DNA of 64,000 nucleotides, taken from positions 1-64,000 of the forward strand of contig DAOULB010000032.1 of the NCBI GenBank assembly GCA_034420695.1, written 5' to 3'. Positions 17,465 through 24,583 of the stretch are shown here, in pieces. Under the pieces are notes generated by a model, which was not told where the DNA came from, did not search any database, and saw only the letters and a list, made by a program, of their open reading frames with translations. Position numbers and translations under genes: made by a program. How positions within the stretch are numbered: position 1 is the first letter of the stretch; the number at the start of each line of letters is the position of its first letter. The stretch comes from Io17-Chloro-G2 sp034420695. Lineage in GTDB: Bacteria; Chloroflexota; Dehalococcoidia; Lucifugimonadales; UBA3495.

Positions 17465-18352
17465 ATGCGAATAGGATTTTCCCTGTCGAACAACCAGGGG
17501 ATAGAGGACGTGCAGCAGGTGTTGGGGATGGCCGCCGCGGCGGAGGAGATGGGGTTCGATTCGGTGTGGGCGGCGGAGCACCTGTTCAACGTGAGCTACG
17601 TTTACGACCGCATCGGCGATAGGCCCTATTACGAGCCCCTGTCGATTCTGAGCTACGCCGCGGCCACCACCAAGAGGGTATTGCTGGGCACCAGTGTGCT
17701 GGTCCTTCCCTACCATAACCCGATCCGGCTGGCCAAGTCGGCGGCGACAATAGACGTGATGTCCGGCGGACGACTGGTTTTGGGTGTGGGGGTCGGGATA
17801 ATCGAGCAGGAACTGGCGGCAATGGGCAGCAGCTTGGCCGACCGGGCCGCCTACACGGACGAGTGCATTACCGTGATGAAGGAACTTTGGACGCAGGACG
17901 ACCCGGAGCACCAAGGGCGGTTCCACAGCTTCTCGGGCATGAAGTTTTCCCCCAAGCCTATGCAGAAGCCCCACATTCCCATAGTCATTGGCGGAGTAAG
18001 CCGGGCCGCCATTCGGCGGGCCGCCCGGTCGGGGAACGGCTGGCACCCCATGGCGATGCCTCCGGAGGAGCTGCGGATGGGGATGGACTACTTGGCAGCG
18101 GAGGCGGGAAAGGCAGGCAGAGACCCGGCGGATATACCGGTGTCGGTCAGCGCCTCGGTCGGTGAGACGGGTTCCCGGGGCAGGTTTGCGCTGGGAGCCG
18201 ATATTGACGAGATTCTAAGCCAGTGCCGGGCCTACGAGGCTATCGGCGTGGAACGGCTGGTGATATCGCCCAATACCCAGGACCCCAACGGGTTGCAACC
18301 CGCCATGGAAATGGTGGCGGAAAGGGTGCTTCCCGAATTTCACCGGGACTAG
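17465..18352 (+). CDS. Luciferase-like, probably F420-dependent oxidoreductase
   Basis: A 295-residue LLM-family TIM barrel. The N-terminus is MRIGFSLSNNQGIEDVQQVL; FDSVWAAEHLF, VLLGTSVLVLPYHNPIRLAK and GGRLVLGVGVGIIEQE are hallmark stretches of F420-dependent members. The C-terminal helix includes RLVISPNTQDP. It likely oxidises or reduces an organic substrate with F420 or FMN. ATG 17465 has AGGG about eight bases upstream; the frame opens at 17447. An aminotransferase and a hydroxyacid dehydrogenase follow on the same strand with gaps of 37 and 89 bases, so the three may form one catabolic operon. Confidence 0.87.
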   Translation: MRIGFSLSNNQGIEDVQQVLGMAAAAEEMGFDSVWAAEHLFNVSYVYDRIGDRPYYEPLSILSYAAATTKRVLLGTSVLVLPYHNPIRLAKSAATIDVMSGGRLVLGVGVGIIEQELAAMGSSLADRAAYTDECITVMKELWTQDDPEHQGRFHSFSGMKFSPKPMQKPHIPIVIGGVSRAAIRRAARSGNGWHPMAMPPEELRMGMDYLAAEAGKAGRDPADIPVSVSASVGETGSRGRFALGADIDEILSQCRAYEAIGVERLVISPNTQDPNGLQPAMEMVAERVLPEFHRD

Positions 18353-18389
18353 AAGCGGGCGTGGTTGGCCCGAATTGACGGAGGATACT

Positions 18390-19769
18390 ATGGTCACTCC
18401 TACGGACAGCCAGATGAAGGACCTGCAGGACTCGGCCTTGGAGCACCTCTGGGTGTACCTCAGGGAACCCAGCGACATGGCGGAGAAGGGGGAACCCCAT
18501 ATATTTGTCTCCGGCAAGGGCGTGCACGTCACGGACGCGGCGGGCCGCACGTACATCGACGCGATGTCCGGTCTATGGCTGAAGAACGTGGGGTACGGCC
18601 AGACCGAAATAGCGGATGCGGCCTACGAGCAGATGCTGAAGCTCACCTACATGCCCTTGGGCACCACCACGGAGCCGACGGTGCGGCTGGCGGACAAGAT
18701 TGCCAGCATCACTCCCGGCGACCTAAACCGCAGTTTCTTCACCAGCGGCGGGTCGGAATCGGTGGAAACGGCGATGAAGCTGTCCCGGGCCTACTTCAAG
18801 CGGGTGGGTGAGCCTACCAGGTACAAATTCATCAGCCGGAGGGGTTCCTACCACGGGGCAACCTTTGGGACACTGGCCTTGGGCGGCGCTCCCCTCTTCC
18901 CCAAGGGGGACTACGAGCCGTTGCTGCCAGGGGCGGTGCACGGGCCGCAACCCAACCCCTACCGCTGCGAGATGGGAGGCACGACCCCGGAGGAGTGCGC
19001 CGAGAGGTGCGCCAGGGCGATAGAGTCGATTATCAGGCACGAAGGGCCGATGTCGGTGGCGGCGGTGGTGGCGGAGCCGGTGTCCAGCCCCCACGGAGCG
19101 GTGGTGCCGGGGCCCAACTACTGGCCGATGCTGCGGGAAATATGCGACAAATACGGGTGCCTGCTCATCGCCGACGAGGTTATCACCGGGTTCGGGCGCA
19201 CGGGGAAGATGTTCGCCTGCGACCACTGGGGCATAACGCCGGACCTGATGACGGTGGCCAAGGGAATTACCAGCGGCTATATTCCCATGGGGGCGGCGAT
19301 TGCCAGGAAAGAAATTGCCGATGCTTTCGTGGGGAGCGCCGGGGCTGCCTTCCGGCACGTTATCACCTTCGGAGGACACCCGGTAGCTGCAGCGGCGTCG
19401 TTGAAGAACATCGAGATCATGGAAAGGGACCGCTTGGTGGAAAACTCGGCGGCGATGGGGACCTACCTGCTGGACGGGCTGAAGGAGTTGAAGGAAAAGC
19501 ACAGCATCGTCGGGGATGCCCGGGGCTTGGGCTTGATGTGCGCCCTGGAAATCGTCAAGGACCGGCAGACGAAGGAGTACTTCCCGGCGGATGCCGAATT
19601 GGCGGCGAGGATGACCCAGGCCTTTACCGACCGGGGCGTGTTCCTGCGCGGAGGAGACGCTATCAACATCATGCCGCCGCTGTGCGTGACTGCCGGTGAA
19701 ATCGAAGAGATAGTGTCGGCGTTGGACGAGGTCATCGGGAACGTGGCCAAGGACCTCGGCGCGGCGTAG
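18390..19769 (+). CDS. Class III aminotransferase (PLP-dependent)
   Basis: A 459-residue pyridoxal-phosphate aminotransferase of the omega-amino acid:pyruvate/taurine type. The substrate-side start DSALEHLWVYLREP resembles beta-alanine:pyruvate transaminases. FFTSGGSESVETAMKLSR binds phosphate, LLIADEVITGFGRTGKMFACDHW carries the Asp that holds the pyridine nitrogen, and TVAKGITSGYIPMGA has the Schiff-base Lys. It acts in the cytoplasm on an omega-amino group. ATG 18390 has GGAGG upstream. The downstream hydroxyacid dehydrogenase could reduce a semialdehyde product, which is an inference from gene order. Confidence 0.92.
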   Translation: MVTPTDSQMKDLQDSALEHLWVYLREPSDMAEKGEPHIFVSGKGVHVTDAAGRTYIDAMSGLWLKNVGYGQTEIADAAYEQMLKLTYMPLGTTTEPTVRLADKIASITPGDLNRSFFTSGGSESVETAMKLSRAYFKRVGEPTRYKFISRRGSYHGATFGTLALGGAPLFPKGDYEPLLPGAVHGPQPNPYRCEMGGTTPEECAERCARAIESIIRHEGPMSVAAVVAEPVSSPHGAVVPGPNYWPMLREICDKYGCLLIADEVITGFGRTGKMFACDHWGITPDLMTVAKGITSGYIPMGAAIARKEIADAFVGSAGAAFRHVITFGGHPVAAAASLKNIEIMERDRLVENSAAMGTYLLDGLKELKEKHSIVGDARGLGLMCALEIVKDRQTKEYFPADAELAARMTQAFTDRGVFLRGGDAINIMPPLCVTAGEIEEIVSALDEVIGNVAKDLGAA

Positions 19770-19858
19770 CCCCAGCCACCCGGTTGCCGCGGCGGTGCGT
19801 ACTTCCGTTGGGGCTCGGGCGCAACCGGCCTTCCATTTGGAGTGAGGAAGTGGAAAAC

Positions 19859-20761
19859 ATGCCGGAATTGAGAGTTGGGTTCATTGGACTGGGCAGGATG
19901 GGTTTGCCGATGAGCCGCCGGTTGCTGGTGGCCGGCTTCCCGCTTACGGTGCACAACCGCAGCCAGGGCAGCGTTCAGGCGCTGGCGAGGGAGGGAGCGA
20001 AGACGGCCAGTTCGGTAGCCGAGGTGACGGCGGAGTCGGACGTGGTGCTGGCCTGTCTCCCAGATGTGGCGGCGTCGGAGTTGGTGTTTCTGGGTGAGGG
20101 CGGGATAGTTGCCAACGCCCGTCCGGGACAGGTGCTGGTGGACCACAGCACGGTGGGCATGGAGACTTCCAAGGCCTGTGCGGAGGCCGTCCAAGCAAAG
20201 GGGGCGGTCTTTTTGGACGCGCCCATCAGCGGGGGAACGGAGCGTGCTGCGGAAGGGACATTGACCATCATGGCGGGAGGGCCGCGGGAAGGCTACGACC
20301 AGGCCTTGGAAGTCTTCGACGCCATGGGGGCCACGGTGCGCTATATGGGCCCCACGGGGACGGGCACCGTGGCCAAGCTGATCAACCAGTTGCTGGTGGG
20401 CATCCACTCGGTGGCCGCGGCGGAAGCGATGCTGGTTGGGGCCAAGTCGGGGGCCGACCCGGCAATGATATTCGAGGTGGTGAACTCCGGCTGGGGGCAG
20501 AGCTTCATGCTGGGGCGCAACGCCCCGGTGATGCTGGACGGGGACTTCAGCGGCGTCAGGACCCAGCTGAGGATTTTCCTGAAGGATATGGGCCTCATCC
20601 AGGACATGACGCGGGAACTGGGCATAGACACCCCGGCGGCCGACTTGGCGCGCCGGAGCATCGGGCGGGCAGTGGAACTGGGCATGGGCGACTTGGACTC
20701 GGCGGCGGTGGTGTTGCCGATGGAGCAGGACGCGGGGTGCGAGGTGCGGCGGCTGGGGTAG
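19859..20761 (+). CDS. NAD(P)-dependent beta-hydroxyacid dehydrogenase
   Basis: A 300-residue paralogue of the enzyme at 8097-9002. RVGFIGLGRMGLPMSRRL is the dinucleotide motif, DAPISGGTERAAEGTL the substrate signature, and GTVAKLINQLLVG holds the catalytic Lys. It should convert between a short hydroxyacid and its semialdehyde. ATG 19859 follows GAGGAAG; a GTG at 19850 is a possible alternative. Together with the aminotransferase upstream it could detoxify or reduce the semialdehyde from an omega-amino acid. It ends nine bases before the stop of the convergent defence-like cassette, which marks a sharp composition boundary. Confidence 0.88.
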   Translation: MPELRVGFIGLGRMGLPMSRRLLVAGFPLTVHNRSQGSVQALAREGAKTASSVAEVTAESDVVLACLPDVAASELVFLGEGGIVANARPGQVLVDHSTVGMETSKACAEAVQAKGAVFLDAPISGGTERAAEGTLTIMAGGPREGYDQALEVFDAMGATVRYMGPTGTGTVAKLINQLLVGIHSVAAAEAMLVGAKSGADPAMIFEVVNSGWGQSFMLGRNAPVMLDGDFSGVRTQLRIFLKDMGLIQDMTRELGIDTPAADLARRSIGRAVELGMGDLDSAAVVLPMEQDAGCEVRRLG

Positions 20762-20769
20762 GGGGCTGG

Positions 20770-21423
20770 TTAGAGCTCTTGGAGTAGCTGTTTTAGCGGA
20801 TTGAAGGCACTATCATCAAAGTTCCAGTGACCGCCAGCAGCGGCCTCGCCAAGACGCAGGTCTGGAGGGTCCAGGGAAGACAGGTAGGCATGGACTCTTG
20901 CTTTGGATTCCATGTTCTGCTTGGGCCAATCCGTTCTCTCGTCCCTAACACACTGCATGAATTGCTCCACACATTTCATGACAGGGTTGGCTTTGACCGA
21001 TTCCAAGCAAACGTCTTCGAGCATGCCTTGGTCGTTCCCATGAGGCAAAACCAAAAAAGATACTGTCAAGTCACGTTCGGCAGCCTTCTCAAGAACAAGT
21101 GGGGCATTCGGCACCGGAAGTCCAACATCTTCCAGGGCGCCTCGGATGCGTCGGGCACTTGCACCTGCTACAAAGTCCGCGTCGGCCACGATGGCGAGAG
21201 AGCGTACATCATCGAAGTCTGCCCGCGCGGTAAAGGCCCGCAGAAACTCTCTCAGCTTATCCTTGCCGCCATAGTCCCGGATTTCAACCTCCTCCAACCT
21301 CAAATGAACTTCTATAGATCGAAAGACCAGCACTTCCTCCCTCCCCTCAACCAGCACCTGCTTTCCCCGTAAAGGTTGACTTCTTACTCCTACTGCTGGT
21401 CCCGTCCGTTCTCCTTCAACCAC
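20770..21423 (-). CDS. TOPRIM-domain protein (DUF3226-like), defence cassette gene 3
   Basis: A 217-residue protein with a TOPRIM-like core. QVLVEGREEVLVF (residues 22-34) supplies the acidic Glu, RDYGGKDKLREFL follows as in DUF3226 proteins, and LAIVADADFVAG supplies the DxD at residues 81-83. TOPRIM domains cut or religate nucleic acid in OLD, Gabija and PARIS systems. It starts at a GTG that directly abuts the ATPase stop, with GGAGG upstream, so translation is coupled. The end overlaps no gene. The cassette has more AT-rich codons than its flanks. Nuclease function is inferred from fold and partner. Confidence 0.78.
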   Translation of the reverse strand: MVEGERTGPAVGVRSQPLRGKQVLVEGREEVLVFRSIEVHLRLEEVEIRDYGGKDKLREFLRAFTARADFDDVRSLAIVADADFVAGASARRIRGALEDVGLPVPNAPLVLEKAAERDLTVSFLVLPHGNDQGMLEDVCLESVKANPVMKCVEQFMQCVRDERTDWPKQNMESKARVHAYLSSLDPPDLRLGEAAAGGHWNFDDSAFNPLKQLLQEL

Positions 21424-22548
21424 CTACCGGACCTCCATGGCGAACTCAGCGGCGGTTTCCAACATTTCGTGGTCGTAATAGACTGCCCTGGAATGGTTTT
21501 CGAGCCGGTCTATCCGGTGATAGGTAAAGTCCTCTTTGTCACCGCGTCCTAAGGCCAGGAATGCGGCGTCGATGCACTCGGCGCTGTGGGTGGTTGCTAC
21601 TACTTGGACGTCGAACTTTTTGGCCATAGTCAACAGGTTAGAGAAGATGTCCTTCAAGACTGTGTGGTGTAGGCCGTTTTCGATCTCGTCAATGAGCAGC
21701 ATTCCGCCCTTGGCTGATCCCATAGCTACAGAGATTGAGAAAAGCCGACTGAACCCACCACCAAGCAGCCGAATAGAAACAGGTCGGGCCTCTCCGATGT
21801 TTGCGTGCATCTCAGGGACGTTCGTAATGTAGATGGGGACTATCGACTGTAATCTGGGCTCTACAGAGTGCAGGACACCCATGATTTCTTCATCTTTCCC
21901 TTGAAGTTGGAGTTCACCGAATCGCTGGGCTTCGGTCTGGGGATTGTCGCGGTGCAAAGCAGCCAAAAATATAGCGACCGGCTTTTCCGGCACACGTTCT
22001 ACATTCTGATAGATTGCTTCGGTGGTGACTTCCAAGGGAACGACAGCGGATGAAGCCGGGGAATCCACTTGTTCGAGCCACCATCCCCTGGAAATGTAGC
22101 TGTGGCCATCTTCATGGGCGTATTCGAAAACTATATTAAATCGCCCCTCTCTTCGGAGTTGCGTTGAAAACTCCATATTGGGATCTGGCGGATTAAGAGA
22201 CGGTGACGAGCGAGAGATAGTAGAAGTACGTTCTTCTAGAGAGATGGTTAAATTCCGGGCTTTGGAACCGGTGGTTACATGCCCCCCAATCTGAATGGAT
22301 TTATGTGGGTCAAAGCCATTGAATAGATCAACAAAAGCCGTTTGAGCAGTTATGGAGTGGAGTCCCCTAAAAGCGGCAACTCTGAGAGTTAGCTCCGGCA
22401 TGTCCGGAGCAGAGAAAATCCAGAGGGCTTCCAGGACCGAGGTCTTGCCAGACCCGTTCTTGCCAGCAAGCAGGTTGATGCGGCCAAGGGGCTTTATCTC
22501 AAGTCCTTTCAGGCCTCTAAAATTGTTGATGCTTAAGCTGGTGAGCAT
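21424..22548 (-). CDS. SMC/AAA-like ATPase, defence cassette gene 2
   Basis: A 374-residue ABC-type ATPase of the AAA_15/AAA_21 group found in phage-defence modules. Walker A is GKNGSGKT (residues 29-36), the signature-like stretch is LLGGGFSRLFSISVAM (261-276), Walker B is MLLIDEIENG (283-292) and the switch His321 is in VVATTHSAECID. Unlike full SMC or Rad50 proteins it has only a short middle region, so no long coiled coil. It lies 94 bases after the HEPN gene and abuts the TOPRIM gene, like the ATPase/TOPRIM pairs of PARIS-type systems. Start ATG has GAGGA upstream. GC is lower than in neighbouring metabolic genes. Confidence 0.82.
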   Translation of the reverse strand: MLTSLSINNFRGLKGLEIKPLGRINLLAGKNGSGKTSVLEALWIFSAPDMPELTLRVAAFRGLHSITAQTAFVDLFNGFDPHKSIQIGGHVTTGSKARNLTISLEERTSTISRSSPSLNPPDPNMEFSTQLRREGRFNIVFEYAHEDGHSYISRGWWLEQVDSPASSAVVPLEVTTEAIYQNVERVPEKPVAIFLAALHRDNPQTEAQRFGELQLQGKDEEIMGVLHSVEPRLQSIVPIYITNVPEMHANIGEARPVSIRLLGGGFSRLFSISVAMGSAKGGMLLIDEIENGLHHTVLKDIFSNLLTMAKKFDVQVVATTHSAECIDAAFLALGRGDKEDFTYHRIDRLENHSRAVYYDHEMLETAAEFAMEVR

Positions 22549-22601
22549 CGTATCCTCATCGGGTTGTTGCCTTGGGTTTTGCCATGATAGCAGCTTTCTA
22601 C

Positions 22602-22607
22602 ATTATA
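22602..22607 (-). promoter_or_regulatory. Possible -10 box inside the defence cassette
   Basis: Read on the minus strand, TATAAT lies 54 bases before the ATPase start and after the HEPN stop. No good -35 is seen. It may give the ATPase and TOPRIM genes their own transcript. Confidence 0.35.
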
Positions 22608-22642
22608 CGACCGTGGTCTGAAAGCCTGGGGCGAGATTCTGC

Positions 22643-23320
22643 TCACGCGCCGACGACCGGATAGTAATTCGCTCCCCAAGGCTCTCTTGGGTGGTCCATC
22701 ATGACCGTGATAAAGACAGGCAGCAGGAAGCCCATAATGGCGGCGCCGTCCCGTACTTGGTCACGGTTCACACTGCTGTTCCAAGTTGCCCCGCCGTGGA
22801 GAATCTGGTTTCGCAGGACATAGAGGCGGTCGAATAACAGGGACAGGACCCTAGAGGTATCCTGGCTAACCAATGCCTGGCTAATTCGTTCCTGTTCATA
22901 GTCGAAGCGGGCCTGCCAATCACTATTTCCGGGAACTCCGTTGACGTGTTTCCAGAAGGGCTGGTAAACGTACTTGTTGGCCAGAAGCACCCGCACCGGG
23001 CCGGAGAAACGGTTCCAAATAGCCTCGTAAATTTTCCTTTCGCCGTCCAGTCTTAGAATCTTCTCGAAATAATTCCCAAACTGGTCCCGTTCCGGAGCTT
23101 CCACGTTCTCTTGAATGTCCTCTGCGTAAGCGGCGTTGAATGCAATCCAGAAACAAACAAAGGCGATATCGTCATCGTCTTTGGCAGCCTCACCTCTCCC
23201 TATCCAACTGATGGCGCGATGCACGCGAAGAGCCAAATTGTCGGGATAACCTGAGATTTCACGGTCTTCCCGTTCCTTGAGGAGCCGGGCGTTCAGCGGT
23301 TGGGGAGTTCCGGAACTCAT
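22643..23320 (-). CDS. HEPN-like protein, defence cassette gene 1
   Basis: A 225-residue, mostly helical protein. LFDRLYVLRNQILHGGATW carries Arg170-x4-His175, the Rx4-6H motif of HEPN ribonucleases, and the preceding DIAFVCFWIAFNAAYAED looks like the first long helix of an Apea-like HEPN domain. Family members cut RNA as toxins or in abortive infection. It is the first gene of the minus-strand cassette and has GGGGG before its ATG. Its neighbour ATPase and TOPRIM proteins suggest the HEPN could be an effector, but it may also be an independent gene. No antitoxin-like partner is adjacent. Toxicity is inference. Confidence 0.65.
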   Translation of the reverse strand: MSSGTPQPLNARLLKEREDREISGYPDNLALRVHRAISWIGRGEAAKDDDDIAFVCFWIAFNAAYAEDIQENVEAPERDQFGNYFEKILRLDGERKIYEAIWNRFSGPVRVLLANKYVYQPFWKHVNGVPGNSDWQARFDYEQERISQALVSQDTSRVLSLLFDRLYVLRNQILHGGATWNSSVNRDQVRDGAAIMGFLLPVFITVMMDHPREPWGANYYPVVGA

Positions 23321-23457
23321 GCTGCCCCCTTGTTGCGGACGTCTGCCAACAGTTTAAGGCAGTGGGCCCACCCCGGCGTATCTGGCTGACGTGATTTAGA
23401 GCCGCTTTTCTGTGCCGTGAGTATGGTCAACTCGACGATAGGCTGCTCCGACGCCGG

Positions 23458-24267
23458 TCAGCCCACGCCGCGGAAGACCTGGGACATGGACTTGACGCGT
23501 TGGGGGTCTAGCTTGTTGCTGATGATGCCGGCTTGCTTGAGGCTGGTGCCGACTATGGCGCCGTCGGCCAGGGCGAGGAGGTCCTTGGCGTTGGTTTCGT
23601 CGACGCCGCTGCCCACGAGGATGAAGCCGTTGGGGGCTGCTTTGCGGGCTGTCGCGAGGTCGGAGAGCCCGGTTGGCTGGCCGGTGGCAGGGCCGGAGAT
23701 TATGACTGCGTCGGCCAAGCCCCGGTCAAAGGTTTCGCGAACCATGAGTCCCAAGTCCACGGGGCCGAGGGGGACGGCGTGCTTGACTTGCACGTCGGCG
23801 AAGATTCTCACGCCCACCTCCAGAGCCCTACGTCTCCTCAGGGTATCATGGGCTTCGCCGACAACGAGGCCTTCGTCGGCGGCCATCACCCCATAGTGGA
23901 CGTTGGTGCGAATGAAGGCCGCTCCGGTGACGGCAGCGACGGCCAAGGCAGAGGCGGCGTCGTTGCGGAGCATATTTATGCCCACAGGGAGGGAGACGGT
24001 CTCCCGGACCCGCTGCACCGCCAGGGTCATTGCGGAGACGGTGACGGGGTCCACCCTGCCGATTTTGAAGGGGGCGTCGCCGAAGTTCTCCACAATGATC
24101 CCGTGGGCGCCGTTGTCCGCCAGGATAGACGCCTCATCTCCGGCACGGGCCAGCACGGCGCCCAGTTCGCCGCCCCAGCGGGGTGAACCGGGAAGGGGAG
24201 GCAGGTGGACCACGCCGATGAAGACTTTTCCGGGGGGAAACAGGCCAGCTACCAGATCAGCACCCAT
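23458..24267 (-). CDS. BtpA/SgcQ family TIM-barrel protein
   Basis: A 269-residue protein of the BtpA family, named for a cyanobacterial factor needed for photosystem I stability; most relatives have unknown function. It begins FIGVVHLPPLPGSPRWGGEL, close to the family signature, and continues with NGAHGIIVENFGDAPF, LPVGINMLRNDAASAL and ADAVIISGPATGQPT, which are phosphate-binding-like barrel strands. GSGVDETNAKDLLALADGAIVGTSLK resembles the C-terminal phosphate site. Start is uncertain (24267 or 24276). The gene is alone between the defence cassette and uvrA. Confidence 0.82.
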   Translation of the reverse strand: MGADLVAGLFPPGKVFIGVVHLPPLPGSPRWGGELGAVLARAGDEASILADNGAHGIIVENFGDAPFKIGRVDPVTVSAMTLAVQRVRETVSLPVGINMLRNDAASALAVAAVTGAAFIRTNVHYGVMAADEGLVVGEAHDTLRRRRALEVGVRIFADVQVKHAVPLGPVDLGLMVRETFDRGLADAVIISGPATGQPTGLSDLATARKAAPNGFILVGSGVDETNAKDLLALADGAIVGTSLKQAGIISNKLDPQRVKSMSQVFRGVG

Positions 24268-24370
24268 AGCCACCATCCGTAACCACTTGCTGAAGAGATT
24301 CCTCAACCACAAGGACCGATTCGCTCAAGGAGCCTCTGAATTAGTTCTACTGCAGGGGCGAACTTTGGGT

Positions 24371-24411
24371 TCCCCCTCATCCTAACCTTCTCCCCTGGGT
24401 GGGAGAAGGGA
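24371..24411. repeat. CCCTCATCC hairpin repeat, copy 1
   Basis: CCCCCTCATCCTAACC leads into a perfect 9-bp stem, CCTTCTCCC (24386-24394) and GGGAGAAGG (24401-24409), loop of six. A diverged copy is at 50849-50887. This unit is a well-known intergenic repeat type in several bacterial phyla. Confidence 0.7.
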
Positions 24412-24583
24412 TTTTCAGCGTCTTTGGTCAGACCCTTCTCGGAATAGATACTATCCGATTTATCGGAAAATCGCGAGGAAGCGGGCGTGAAATTCGGGTA
24501 GCAGCAGAAGTCCCAAGGGAGAGCCGCAAGAGGGTGAAAGGGTGCTAAAATGTAGGCGACTTGAGCCGGGATGGGAGGGGTAA

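Noticed and set aside
22642..22643. Overlap of the HEPN and ATPase genes into one reading frame
   Set aside because: The frames differ and a 94-base gap with a TATAAT separates them.
24360..24372. SOS box (GAAC-N5-GTTC) for uvrA
   Set aside because: Spacing is five, not four, and it lies over 200 bases upstream within a dispersed repeat.
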